A program made the translations under genes and the position numbers. Under the pieces are notes generated by a model. It was given only the letters and a program-made list of their open reading frames with translations. It was not told the DNA's origin and did not search any database. Shown here piece by piece: positions 1-7,855 of a stretch of DNA of 64,000 nucleotides (positions within the stretch are counted from its first letter, which is position 1; every line of letters begins with the position of its first letter). Source of the DNA: an uncultured Oscillospiraceae bacterium (lineage in GTDB: Bacteria > Bacillota > Clostridia > Oscillospirales > Oscillospiraceae); NCBI GenBank assembly GCA_934591895.1, contig CAKTPP010000003.1:1-64000 (forward strand), written 5' to 3'.

Positions 1-40
1 AGTTTTTTGTCTTCATCATCGCCACAAGGCTTCTTTGGAA

Positions 41-62
41 CCACTCGCCTAGCGAGTGGTTT
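41..62. terminator. Small hairpin at the window edge
   Basis: CCACTCG and CGAGTGG pair around a short loop and are followed on the plus strand by TTTT. It would end a plus-strand gene lying before the window, or be bidirectional. No gene can be seen to its left. Confidence 0.5.
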
Positions 63-76
63 TCGCTATACAAAAA

Positions 77-328
77 ACACCCGAGGCCGCAGCCTCGGGT
101 GTCCGGCTTGTCAGAAATCTCGCGGCCTTTCGCCAATGGCGCGGCGAAAGAAAGTCCGATCATTTTCTCAGGCGACATGTGCGGCTGAGAAAATACCGCT
201 CGGCCTGCAAACGTGCGCGCCGGCCGCCTGAGGCGGACGGCGCGTGCGCTGCAGTCAGGCCGCAAACTCCTTGTCAAAAAGTAATACTTTTTGACAGTCT
301 CAACACCCGAGGCCGCAGCCTCGGGTGT
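77..328 (-). repeat. Structured ~200-bp repeat (copy R1) between two identical terminator hairpins
   Basis: Positions 77-102 and 303-328 are identical 26-bp hairpins (ACACCCGAGGC, loop CGCA, and its complement). Between them lies 200 bp matching the elements at 7035-7711 and 29055-29252. Read on the minus strand, the order is microprotein gene, hairpin, element beginning GACTGTCAAAAAGTATTAC, hairpin. The interior folds into several stems: an AAAAAGTATTACTTTTT-type palindrome, a long GC-rich arm with a CCGCC-TGA-GGCGG tip, an ATTTTCTCAG/CTGAGAAAAT stem and a CTTTCGCC/GGCGAAAG stem. Open frames across it are not conserved as protein in a convincing way. I infer a non-autonomous mobile or structural element, because the flanking duplication matches the local terminator. 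Confidence 0.8.
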
Positions 329-343
329 CGTGATGTTCCATCG

Positions 344-454
344 TCAGATGGGCATGGTCAGCGAGTTTGCAATTTCCTGCACGATGGCCTGCGCCTCATA
401 CTCCTCGCAGATGCCAAGGATGTCCGCAGCCAGTTTCAGAGCGCCATACAGCAT
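344..454 (-). CDS. Microprotein A, 36 aa, unknown function
   Basis: A 36-codon gene starting MLYGALKLAADILGICEEYE and ending NSLTMPI. It has a strong ribosome site (GAAAGGGG) nine bases before ATG, in the same arrangement as two paralogues at 745-879 and 27444-27569. The shared pattern is L-x-L-A-x-x-I-L-x-x-C-x-E-x-x-A, then V-x-x-I-x-N, which suggests one or two amphipathic helices with an invariant cysteine. There is no signal peptide or membrane segment. The conserved promoter, leader and start, together with conservation at protein level, argue for a real gene. Its function is unknown. A terminator hairpin that has been duplicated by repeat R1 follows it. Confidence 0.72.
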   Translation of the reverse strand: MLYGALKLAADILGICEEYEAQAIVQEIANSLTMPI

Positions 455-530
455 ATTCCTTTACCCCTTTCGTAGATTTCCGCTGCCGCCCCACACAACA
501 GGCGGTACCGGATGGTTGGTATTGCCGGTT
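455..530 (-). ncRNA. Structured 5' leader of microprotein A
   Basis: The leader runs from a CCGGCAATACC box through AACCATCCGG to a hairpin. The stem is CCGCC/GGCGG (486-490 with 501-505) around the loop TGTTGTGTGG, followed by GCGGAAATCT and the ribosome site ACGAAAGGGGTAAAG. Leader B has the same loop but a different, still paired stem. The predicted transcription start is very close to the CCGG box, so most of the leader would be RNA. It may be a cis-regulatory RNA; the ligand or signal is unknown. Confidence 0.65.
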
Positions 531-538
531 ACAAATAT

Positions 539-567
539 ATTGTAACGATGAAAACATAGAACCACAA
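539..567 (-). promoter_or_regulatory. Promoter of microprotein A
   Basis: TTGTGG (-35) and TACAAT (-10) on the minus strand with a 17-bp spacer, immediately upstream of the conserved leader. Leader B has the equivalent TTGCGT and TACAAT at the same distance. Confidence 0.6.
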
Positions 568-697
568 CGGACAAATAACGCAAAATGCAACAAAATGATG
601 CAATTTGTTGTGAAAATCGTCACAAAACATTACAAATCAGTCGTTTTCTTGTGCATCCATACAATCCGCCGTTTTCTGCGCCGTATGTTCCGCGCAG

Positions 698-733
698 CAC
701 AAAGCGCCCGAAGCTTTCGCTTCGGGCGCTTCT
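698..733 (-). terminator. Terminator of microprotein B
   Basis: AGCGCCCGAAG and CTTCGGGCGCT pair around a short loop just after the stop codon of the minus-strand gene. The following T-tract is short. Confidence 0.6.
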
Positions 734-744
734 TGGTTTACAGG

Positions 745-879
745 TTACACGGACATCCAGCTGGGCAGTGCATTGGCGATCGCGTCCACGATTTCCTTTG
801 CCTTATCTTCGCCGCAGCGCTCAAGGATGTCGGAGGCGAGGTCGAGGCCGACGTGGATGGGTCCTCTGAATTCGGTCAT
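745..879 (-). CDS. Microprotein B, 44 aa, unknown function
   Basis: A 44-codon gene starting MTEFRGPIHVGLDLASDILE, with RCGEDKAKEIVDAIANALP in its second half. It is a paralogue of the products at 344-454 and 27444-27569. GLDLAS-x-IL and the cysteine that follows are shared almost residue for residue with copy C. The ribosome site GAAAGGGG precedes ATG with the same spacing as in the other two copies. It is mostly helical and charged, with no export signal. It stands alone with its own promoter, structured leader and terminator. No family was recognised; a small regulator or a partner-binding peptide would fit, but this is a guess. Confidence 0.75.
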   Translation of the reverse strand: MTEFRGPIHVGLDLASDILERCGEDKAKEIVDAIANALPSWMSV

Positions 880-958
880 GTTACTTTACCCCTTTCGTCA
901 GATTTCCGCCGCCGTCCCACACAACAGACGACGCCGGATGGTTGGTATTGCCGGTTAC
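880..958 (-). ncRNA. Structured 5' leader of microprotein B
   Basis: It is nearly identical to leader A from the CCGGCAATACC box to the ribosome site. The hairpin stem differs: GUCGUC (927-932) pairs with GACGGC (911-916), including one G-U pair, around the same ten-base loop. Relative to A, one C-G pair has become U-A and another U-G. Paired change around an unchanged loop supports an RNA structure. Confidence 0.68.
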
Positions 959-965
959 AGCTAAT

Positions 966-994
966 ATTGTAACTGCAAAACAGCAAAAACGCAA
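966..994 (-). promoter_or_regulatory. Promoter of microprotein B
   Basis: TTGCGT and TACAAT on the minus strand with a 17-bp spacer, placed as in copy A. Confidence 0.6.
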
Positions 995-1437
995 GTGACA
1001 AATCTTACAGAATGTAACATTATGAATATTTTTGTTCGGATTTCCGAAACCGCTTTGTTTCTGATTGAAACATCCTGACCGGCGCCGCATCGTTCGACAT
1101 GTTGTCGCATAGATGTGCACCGGTCGACGGCTTTTGCGGGCTGAAACGGCATTATGGAAACCGGTTCTCCACATTATCAACAGACTTTTCAACACATACG
1201 GGGCGCAATTAACGATGTTATGTTAACAAACGCTTGATTTTTCCGTTTTTCTGCGGTGTTCTTTCCTGCGCGCACAAGTGTGCGGCAAGGCGGCATTCTG
1301 CCCCGATTCCGGCCTGAGCACGTCCCCCGGATCCGCCGCCGTCCGCCTTGTGCCCGGCAGGCGCGCAGAAAGCCCCGGGAGCGCGGTGCTCCCGGGGCGG
1401 GGGGGGGTATGGATTTCGCGGTTGGGCGGTGCGCCGG
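995..1437. other. Gene-free AT-rich gap
   Basis: No convincing gene. 1160-1230 is AT-rich, with TTATCAACA resembling a DnaA box and TTATGTTAACA (1218-1228) resembling a XerD-binding arm. 1371-1399 is a GC-rich hairpin (CCCCGGGAG/CTCCCGGGG) that can end the minus-strand SLH gene, beside a run of Gs at 1399-1407. Confidence 0.5.
1371..1399 (-). terminator. Terminator of the SLH/LRR gene
   Basis: GCCCCGGGAG and CTCCCGGGGC pair about 40 bp after the stop codon; on the minus strand they are followed by TTT. Confidence 0.6.
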
Positions 1438-3858
1438 TCACATGCCGGTGAGCTGGCAGTAGCGCATCATGATGGTCGAGACCTGTGCGCGCGTGGCGCT
1501 GCTCCTCGGCATCAGATAGCTCACGCCGTTGCTCTCGCTGCCGGAGATGAGACCGTTGCCGACGGCCCAGCTCATAGCGGCGTAGGCCCAGTTGGAAACG
1601 CTGCCGGCATCGGGGTAGCTGCCGAGCGATGCGGCGCCGCCGAGGCAGGACGGTGCGTACTTGGCGGTGTAGCCATAGAGGATCAGCGCCATCTGCTCAC
1701 GCTGGATGGGCGCGTTCGGCGAGAAGGTGTTCGCGCTTGTGCCCTTGACGATGTCGTGATCATAGGCCCAGGCAACGGCATTGTAGAACCAGTCGCCGGC
1801 TCTGACGTCCGTGAAGGGCGTGTAGTATTTGCTGTAGTCGGTCGTGTCGCCGGAGAGCTTATAGAGGATCTGCACGATCTGCGCGCGCGTGCTGGTCGTG
1901 TTGGGCGAAAACGTCGTCTCGTCAAAGCCGGCCATCAGACCGCGGGTCACGCAGTAGTCGATGCCCTTGTGCTCCCAGCCGGACGGGCCCGGCACGTCGG
2001 TGAAGCGGAAGCTCGGGCAGGTGGCGTCGCCCGGGCAGACCACCGGGCCGGTCGCGGGGATGACCTCGGTTTTGGTCTTGCCGCAGCTCCTGCAGGTATA
2101 GGTGCGGACACCGGGGGTGGTCTCGGTCGGTTCGGTGGTCACGGTACCGTCGTCCCAGTCGTGGATGTGCGGTCCGGTCGCGGGGATGGCCTCGGTCTTG
2201 GTCTCGCCGCAGACGGTGCAGGCATAGGTCTTGACGCCGGGGGTGGTCTCGGTCGGCTCGGTGGTCACGGTGCCGCCGTCCCACTTGTGGCCGAGGGCGG
2301 CCTTGACGCTGCGCTTTTCGGTCGCACCGCAGCCGCTGCAGGTGTAGAGGTCATAGCCTTCCGCCGTGCAGGTGGGCGCGACGGTCTTGGTGAACACAAA
2401 GGTGTGCTCGCCGGTCGCGGGGATGACCTCGGTTTTGGTCTTGCCGCAGATGACGCAGGTATACGTGCGCTCGCCGGGCTCGGTCTCGGTCGGCTCGGCG
2501 GTCACGGTGCCGTTGTCCCACGTGTGCTCGCCGGTGGCGGGGATGACCTTGGTCGCAATGACCTCGCCGCAGTTGGAGCAGACGGTCTCGATGCGGCCGT
2601 CGGCACCGCAGGTGGCGGGCACGGTGTGCTCGCTTGTGCCGTAGCCGGTGTGCAGGCACGCGCCCTTGCTGCTGACCCTGTAGCCCTGCCATGTGCCGTC
2701 GGCATCGAGCGTCCAGTTCATGGCGGGGTTGTAGTGGATGGTGACGATGTCGGGCTCAAAGCTGTGCTCCGCCGCGCTGCCGGGCTCGACCGTCGGGGGC
2801 GCGCCGTAGCAGCGCACGTCTTTGAGCGCCTTGCAGCCGGTGAAGGCGTTGTGGCCGACGTCCGTCACGGCGGCGGGCAGTTTCATGTCCGCCAGCGCGG
2901 TGCAGCCCTGGAAGCACGCGTCGGGAATGGCGGTCACGCCGTCGGGCAGGGTCACATCCGTCAGCGCGACGCAGCCGTTGAAGGCGGACGCGCCAAGCTC
3001 CGTCACGGCAGCGGGGATGGGCGCCCTGACGAGCGACTTGCAGCCCTCAAACGCGCGCTCGCCGATGGCGGTCGCCTCGCCCTTATAGTCGGCGGTCAGC
3101 AGCTTCGTGCAGTCGGCAAAGCACTTGCCGGGCACGGCCGTGATGGCGGCCGGCAGGCTCACGCCGCTGAGACTCGCGCAGGAGTCAAACGCGCCGCGGC
3201 CGAGGGTCTGCAGCCCGTCGGGCAGCGTGATGGCGGTGAAGCTGTTGCCCGCGAGACCGAAGTCACCGATGTCGGTCATGGCCTTGGGCAGGGAGATCCC
3301 CTTGAGCTTCGAGCACAGGCCGATGCCGTAGCGGCCGATGCTCGTCACGGTCTTCGGCAGCGTGATCTGCTCGGCGGCCGGCAGGAAGAACAGCGCATAG
3401 TCGCTCACATTCGTGACGCCGTCCTTGATGACGACCTTTTTCAGCTCGCCCTCGAGCTTGAAATTGCCGAAGCTCGTGAGCATACCCAGCGCCTCATAGT
3501 TCCACCACGGGGCGAGGTTGCCCTCGGGGAAGTTGAAGTTGGGCATCGCGCCGGTGCCGGAGATGGTCAGCGTCTTGCCGCTGAGCGCACCGGTGGAGAC
3601 CTCCCAGTGCAGGCAGTTGTTCTCGCCGAAGTCGCCCGAGGTGGCTGCGGCCGTGAAGCTGTTTAAGATGGCGTCCAGATCCAGATCCGGGATCTCGAAC
3701 TCCTCCTTGAACTGCTCGAGCTTCTCTTTGATGAGCCGCTGGGCGATCTCTTTTTTCAGATCGTCGATTTTGCCGGCCGATGCGTTCACGGTCAGGCCGG
3801 AGAACAGTCCCACGACCAGAACCAGACACAGCGCCAGCGAGAGCAGACGTTTTTTCAT
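1438..3858 (-). CDS. SLH-domain surface protein with BspA-type leucine-rich repeats, 806 aa
   Basis: The signal peptide (MKKRLLSLALCLVLVVGLFS, then NASAG) sends it outside the cell. Residues about 130-390 hold BspA-like leucine-rich repeats, of the type 'G-x-x-A-F-x-x-C-x-x-L-x-x-V-x-L-P'. Residues about 400-610 carry tandem modules with paired cysteines (C-x-x-C-G), each ending in a G-E-H-T/G-P-H turn and separated by T-V-T-x-E-P-T-E-T-x-P-G linkers. Residues about 615-806 are three SLH domains (FTDV..., TRAQIVQILY, REQMALILY, TRAQVSTIMM), which anchor proteins to secondary cell-wall polymer. ATG follows AAGGAGGAAG at good spacing. The gene is divergent from a similar protein at 4124. Leucine-rich repeats of this type often mediate adhesion; no ligand can be read from the sequence. 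Confidence 0.9.
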   Translation of the reverse strand: MKKRLLSLALCLVLVVGLFSGLTVNASAGKIDDLKKEIAQRLIKEKLEQFKEEFEIPDLDLDAILNSFTAAATSGDFGENNCLHWEVSTGALSGKTLTISGTGAMPNFNFPEGNLAPWWNYEALGMLTSFGNFKLEGELKKVVIKDGVTNVSDYALFFLPAAEQITLPKTVTSIGRYGIGLCSKLKGISLPKAMTDIGDFGLAGNSFTAITLPDGLQTLGRGAFDSCASLSGVSLPAAITAVPGKCFADCTKLLTADYKGEATAIGERAFEGCKSLVRAPIPAAVTELGASAFNGCVALTDVTLPDGVTAIPDACFQGCTALADMKLPAAVTDVGHNAFTGCKALKDVRCYGAPPTVEPGSAAEHSFEPDIVTIHYNPAMNWTLDADGTWQGYRVSSKGACLHTGYGTSEHTVPATCGADGRIETVCSNCGEVIATKVIPATGEHTWDNGTVTAEPTETEPGERTYTCVICGKTKTEVIPATGEHTFVFTKTVAPTCTAEGYDLYTCSGCGATEKRSVKAALGHKWDGGTVTTEPTETTPGVKTYACTVCGETKTEAIPATGPHIHDWDDGTVTTEPTETTPGVRTYTCRSCGKTKTEVIPATGPVVCPGDATCPSFRFTDVPGPSGWEHKGIDYCVTRGLMAGFDETTFSPNTTSTRAQIVQILYKLSGDTTDYSKYYTPFTDVRAGDWFYNAVAWAYDHDIVKGTSANTFSPNAPIQREQMALILYGYTAKYAPSCLGGAASLGSYPDAGSVSNWAYAAMSWAVGNGLISGSESNGVSYLMPRSSATRAQVSTIMMRYCQLTGM

Positions 3859-4043
3859 CGTTTCTTCCTCCTTATAATAGTAATGTTCCTGTGCGCAGCG
3901 GGAATACCTCTCTGTCGAAAATATAGCATATTGCCGGTAAAGTGCGCAATGGATGGCGGGTAAAAACCGACGGATTTGTTACAAAAACACAAATCTGAGC
4001 AATAATTTGGCACGGTTTTTTGCCTGTCAGCGCCTGCGGACTG

Positions 4044-4072
4044 TTGCAATGGCGGGGTGCGTCCTGTATACT
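4044..4072 (+). promoter_or_regulatory. Promoter of the plus-strand SLH/LRR gene
   Basis: TTGCAA, a 17-bp spacer, then TATACT, about 50 bp before the start codon. The SLH peptidase gene at 21802 uses the same TTGCAA -35 with a 17-bp spacer. Confidence 0.6.
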
Positions 4073-4123
4073 TGCTGTGTAAACATATTTTTCGAAGTGT
4101 CTGATCCAGGAGGGAGGAACCAT

Positions 4124-6997
4124 ATGAAAAAACGAGTGTTGTCTCTGCTGCTGTGCTTTGTGCTCGCGGCGGGACTGCTGAGCGTGTGCGCACCGTCGGC
4201 ACAGGCGGGCACGATCGCGGACGCGTTTGAGATGTTCATCAAGCAGCCCGGTCAGATCAAAAAGCTCTTCGGCCGTGAGGTCGCCCGCGGCGACTGCGGC
4301 CCGACCGGGGACGAGGGCAGCGTCCATTATAAGATCTACGAGGTGACAAACCCCACCGTTGTGCAGGACAACCCCTTCCTGCAGCAGATCTGGCAGATCC
4401 ATGACTACCGCGAGGATGCGCAGTATTACGGCGTGTACATCTTCGGCGACGGGAAAATGGCGGATTACACGGAAAAGATGAAGGCGCCGTGGATGGGCAA
4501 TGTGGAGGTCACGGAGTATAACGACAAGGGGCAGGTCCTCGGCACGACCGTCGTGGAGGGGCTCGGCGAGGAGTATCTCGCGCTGGCCTACATCGCCGAC
4601 AGCACCGACGAAGAGTGGAACGGCCGCACCGAGAGCTACTCCGGCGTCACGAACGTCGGCGCGTATGCCTTCAAGGACTGCCACTATCTCACGTGCATGT
4701 TCCTCAATGACGACATCTCCACCATCAGCGACCACGCATTTTATAAAGATGAGTACCTCGCGGCCATCAATATGCCGCGCCGGCTCGAGCTCGTCGACAA
4801 GTACGCCTTCTACGGCTGCGACACGCTCACGTTCGTGCGCGCGGGCAACTGCAGCCGCCTGCGCCGCATTGAAGACCACGCATTTTTCAGCTGCACCATG
4901 CTTGCCGAGCTGCGTCTGCCGGACGGCCTGACGTACATCGGCCCGTGGGCCTTCGCGTGGGACCGCATCCTCGGTCAGGAGGACACGACGCTCGGCCTGC
5001 CGTCGCAGCTGCAGACGATCGGCACGGGCGCGTTCGCGTTCGTCAACCACCATAAGAATCTCAACATTCCGGCCAACGTCACGAGCATCGGTGACTTTGC
5101 GTTCATGTGCGATTATTATATGAACAACCTCACCTTCAGCCCCGGCGACAAGAGGCTCACGATCGGCATGGCCGCCTTCTTCGGCGACAACCACATGAAG
5201 TCCGTCGACCTCTCCAACCGCGTCGCCACGATCGACCGCTGCGCCTTTGCCGGCTGTGAGATGCTCGAGGAGGTCTACTTCGGCGACAAGATCGACGAGA
5301 TCAGGAGCCGCGCCTTCACCAGCGTGGACAACGTCACGAAGATCGCCATCGAGGGCGTGCTCAACGGCATCCTCCGTCCGGACGATACCGACCAGAACGG
5401 CGAGCAGGCGGGCGACATCAGCACCGCGCTCAACCTGATCGCCAAGGTCACGAAGCTCAAGCGCGCTGTCTTTAAAAACGACCCCGCCAAGAGCATCTAC
5501 GGCGCGGCAGACTCCAACCGCTCTTTCCCGGACGACTGCGTGGTCTATTACACGCAGGGCAGCTACACGTGGCTCGCCGAGCTCAAGGATGACGGCACGT
5601 GGCAGGGCTATCAGACCGGCCTCTGGCACGGCGACCACATCGCCCAGTTCGCCGACACGGTCGTCGACCCCACCTGCACGGAGCAGGGCTATACGCACCA
5701 CGTCTGCACGGTGAAGGGCTGCACCTATGCCCCCGTGGACGACACGTATGTGGAAGCGGCCGGCCATAAGTGGACGCTGACAAAGACGCTCCCGCCCACC
5801 TGCACCGAAAAGGGCACGCAGTTTTACAAGTGCTCGGTCTGCGGCGCGACCCGCACCGAGAAGATCGACCCGCTCGGCCATGACCTGAGCCGCTGCGATC
5901 TCCAGCCGGCCGCCACCTGCACGCAGCCCGGCCGCGCCGTCGGCACGTGCGCGCGCTGCGGCGTGCAGATCGACGAGGTCATCCCCGCCAAGGGGCATGA
6001 CTACAGCTATGCCGAGACCAGCATCGCGCCCACCTGCACCGAGCCCGGTCACTACAAGGGCACCTGCCCGACCTGCGGCAAGGACTATGACGATGTCATC
6101 CCCAAGCTTGGCCATGACTGGGGCGAGTGGGTCACGTCGATCGAGCCGACCGTCTCGACCACCGGCTACCGTTACCATATCTGCAATCGTGACGGCTGCG
6201 GATACCGCGAGGGGGAGGACATCCCGAAGCTGCACACCCACACGTGGGATGCCGGCGTCGTGACGCAAAAGCCCACCGAGACCGAGCCCGGCACCAAGAC
6301 CTATACCTGCACCACCTGCAAGCAGACCAGGACGGAGTCCATCCCCGCCACCGGCATGCCGGAGTCCTGCAACGGCGGGCCTGCCTGCCCTGGCTACGCC
6401 TTCCGCGATATGCCCTCGCCGGCCATTTGGTCGCACGCGGGACTCGATTACTGCATCACCCGTGGCTACATTAACGGCACGTCGGCAACGACGGTCGCGC
6501 CGGGCGGCACGTGCACGCGCGCGCAGATCGTGTGCATCCTCTACTCCGTGCAGGGCAAGCCCGGGACGGTCAACGGTTATGAGCTCAAAAAGCTTGCGCC
6601 GCCGTTTCAGGATGTGCCGCGCGGCGAGTGGTATACCAATGCCATCTGGTGGGCGAAGCTCACGGGTGTCGTCTCCGGCACAAGTCCCGAGACCTTTGAC
6701 CCCAACGGCGCGATCACGCGCGAGCAGCTCGCCGCTATCCTCTATAAGTATGCCGAGCTGTACGCGCCGTCCGATGCCCTGAAGGAGACGGTCTCGCTCA
6801 ACACGTTCCCGGATGCGGACAGCGTCTCGTCGTGGGCGCGCACGGGACTGGGATGGGCCGTTGCCAACGGTCTCATCTCCGGCGTCGGTGATCATGGTGT
6901 CACGTACCTCCGCCCGCAGGGCAGCGCCGCACGCGAGCAGGTCGCGACCATTCTCATGAAATACGAGAAGGCGTTCGCCCGAGACAAAACCAGATAA
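4124..6997 (+). CDS. SLH-domain surface protein with leucine-rich repeats and cysteine-pair modules, 957 aa
   Basis: ATG at 4124 was chosen because AGGAGGGAGG precedes it and a signal peptide follows (MKKRVLSLLLCFVLAAGLLS, then APSAQAG). Residues about 170-450 are BspA-like leucine-rich repeats (V-x-x-Y-A-F-x-x-C-x-x-L). Residues about 505-755 contain seven or so cysteine-pair modules (P-T-C-T-E-x-G, then C-x-x-C-G, then a G-H-D/G-H-K turn). Residues about 756-957 are three SLH domains. It is the divergent partner of the gene at 1438-3858 and probably arose by duplication. Expected location: the cell surface, held by SLH binding to wall polymer. The cysteine modules could bind metal or form disulphides; this is not known. 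Confidence 0.9.
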   Translation: MKKRVLSLLLCFVLAAGLLSVCAPSAQAGTIADAFEMFIKQPGQIKKLFGREVARGDCGPTGDEGSVHYKIYEVTNPTVVQDNPFLQQIWQIHDYREDAQYYGVYIFGDGKMADYTEKMKAPWMGNVEVTEYNDKGQVLGTTVVEGLGEEYLALAYIADSTDEEWNGRTESYSGVTNVGAYAFKDCHYLTCMFLNDDISTISDHAFYKDEYLAAINMPRRLELVDKYAFYGCDTLTFVRAGNCSRLRRIEDHAFFSCTMLAELRLPDGLTYIGPWAFAWDRILGQEDTTLGLPSQLQTIGTGAFAFVNHHKNLNIPANVTSIGDFAFMCDYYMNNLTFSPGDKRLTIGMAAFFGDNHMKSVDLSNRVATIDRCAFAGCEMLEEVYFGDKIDEIRSRAFTSVDNVTKIAIEGVLNGILRPDDTDQNGEQAGDISTALNLIAKVTKLKRAVFKNDPAKSIYGAADSNRSFPDDCVVYYTQGSYTWLAELKDDGTWQGYQTGLWHGDHIAQFADTVVDPTCTEQGYTHHVCTVKGCTYAPVDDTYVEAAGHKWTLTKTLPPTCTEKGTQFYKCSVCGATRTEKIDPLGHDLSRCDLQPAATCTQPGRAVGTCARCGVQIDEVIPAKGHDYSYAETSIAPTCTEPGHYKGTCPTCGKDYDDVIPKLGHDWGEWVTSIEPTVSTTGYRYHICNRDGCGYREGEDIPKLHTHTWDAGVVTQKPTETEPGTKTYTCTTCKQTRTESIPATGMPESCNGGPACPGYAFRDMPSPAIWSHAGLDYCITRGYINGTSATTVAPGGTCTRAQIVCILYSVQGKPGTVNGYELKKLAPPFQDVPRGEWYTNAIWWAKLTGVVSGTSPETFDPNGAITREQLAAILYKYAELYAPSDALKETVSLNTFPDADSVSSWARTGLGWAVANGLISGVGDHGVTYLRPQGSAAREQVATILMKYEKAFARDKTR

Positions 6998-7034
6998 AAA
7001 AAGCTCCGGAAGCGGTTTTGCTTCCGGAGCTTTT
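6996..7034 (+). terminator. Terminator of the SLH/LRR gene (first of four copies)
   Basis: AGCTCCGGAAGC and GCTTCCGGAGCT pair, with A-rich and T-rich flanks. The stop codon overlaps its A-tract. Near-identical copies lie at 7235-7271, 7474-7510 and 7712-7748. Confidence 0.85.
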
Positions 7035-7748
7035 GCGACTGTCAAAAAAGTATTACTTTTTTGACAAGAGGTTTGCGGCCTGACTGCAGCGCACGCGCTG
7101 TCCGCCGAAGGCGGACGGCGCGCACGTTTGCAGGCCGAGAAGTATTTTCTTCGCCGCACATGTCGCCGAAGAAAATGATCGGACTTTCTTTCGCCGCTGC
7201 GGCGGCGAAACTCTGCGAGGCTTTTAGACAAGCTGAAAAGCTCCGGAAGCGGTTTTCGCTTCCGGAGCTTTTGCGACTGTCAAAAAAGTATTACTTTTTT
7301 GAAAAGAGGTTTGCGGCCTGACTGCAGCGCACGCGCCGTCCGCCTTGGGCGGACGGCGCGCACGTTTGCAGGCCGAGAAGTATTTTCTTCGCCGCACATG
7401 TCGCCGAAGAAAATGATCGGACTTTCTTTCGCCGCTGCGGCGGCGAAACTCTGCGAGGCTTTTAGACAAGCTGAAAAGCTCCGGAAGCGGTTTTCGCTTC
7501 CGGAGCTTTTGCGACTGTCAAAAAAGTATTACTTTTTTGAAAAGAGGTTTGCGGCCTGACTGCAGCGCACGCGCCGTCCGCCTTGGGCGGACGGCGCGCA
7601 CGTTTGCAGGCCGAGAAGTATTTTCTTCGCCGCACATGTCGCCGAAGAAAATGATCGGACTTTCTTTCGCCGCTGCGGCGGCGAAACTCTGCGAGGCTTT
7701 TAGACAAGCTGAAAAGCTCCGGAAGTGGTTTTCGCTTCCGGAGCTTTT
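7035..7748 (+). repeat. Three tandem structured repeats (R2-R4), each followed by a copy of the upstream terminator
   Basis: Three ~200-bp elements (7035-7234, 7272-7473, 7511-7711) alternate with terminator copies at a period of 238-239 bp. R3 and R4 are almost identical to each other and differ from R2 in several places (CCTTGGG instead of CCGAAGG at the tip of the long arm; GAAAAGAGG instead of GACAAGAGG), so one probably arose by tandem duplication. Each begins GACTGTCAAAAAAGTATTAC and contains the ATTTTCTTCG/CGAAGAAAAT stem and the TTTCGCCGC/GCGGCGAAA stem. Orientation is the same as the upstream gene. No protein of this region is likely to be real. Confidence 0.88.
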
Positions 7749-7780
7749 GCAATTTTCGGCAGCCTCTCAGCGCTCTGAGA

Positions 7781-7852
7781 GGTTTACATAATTTGAAACA
7801 GTCTTGTCTGCACCGTGTGGATGCGGGACTTTCGCGGCAACGGTTTACATAA
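7781..7852 (-). other. Pair of XerD-arm-like sites at the 3' end of the phage block
   Basis: GGTTTACATAA at 7781-7791 and 7842-7852, which is TTATGTAAACC on the minus strand. TTATGTAAACT is the XerD arm of the Bacillus subtilis dif site. The second site begins a few bases after the stop codon of the last phage gene. No matching XerC arm is recognisable beside either. Confidence 0.5.
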
Positions 7853-7855
7853 TTT

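Noticed and set aside
1160..1230. Replication origin
   Set aside because: Only one good DnaA-box-like sequence, no dnaA/dnaN genes nearby, and the XerD-like sites point to the terminus instead.
3872..7231. Long minus-strand frame opposite the plus-strand SLH gene
   Set aside because: It is antisense to a clear signal-peptide/SLH protein and passes through a repeat and a terminator. No motif or ribosome site supports it.
7035..7748. Short repeated open frames inside the structured repeat, as a possible small protein family
   Set aside because: Copies keep base pairing in their stems while the encoded peptides differ or shift; no consistent start and ribosome site is present.
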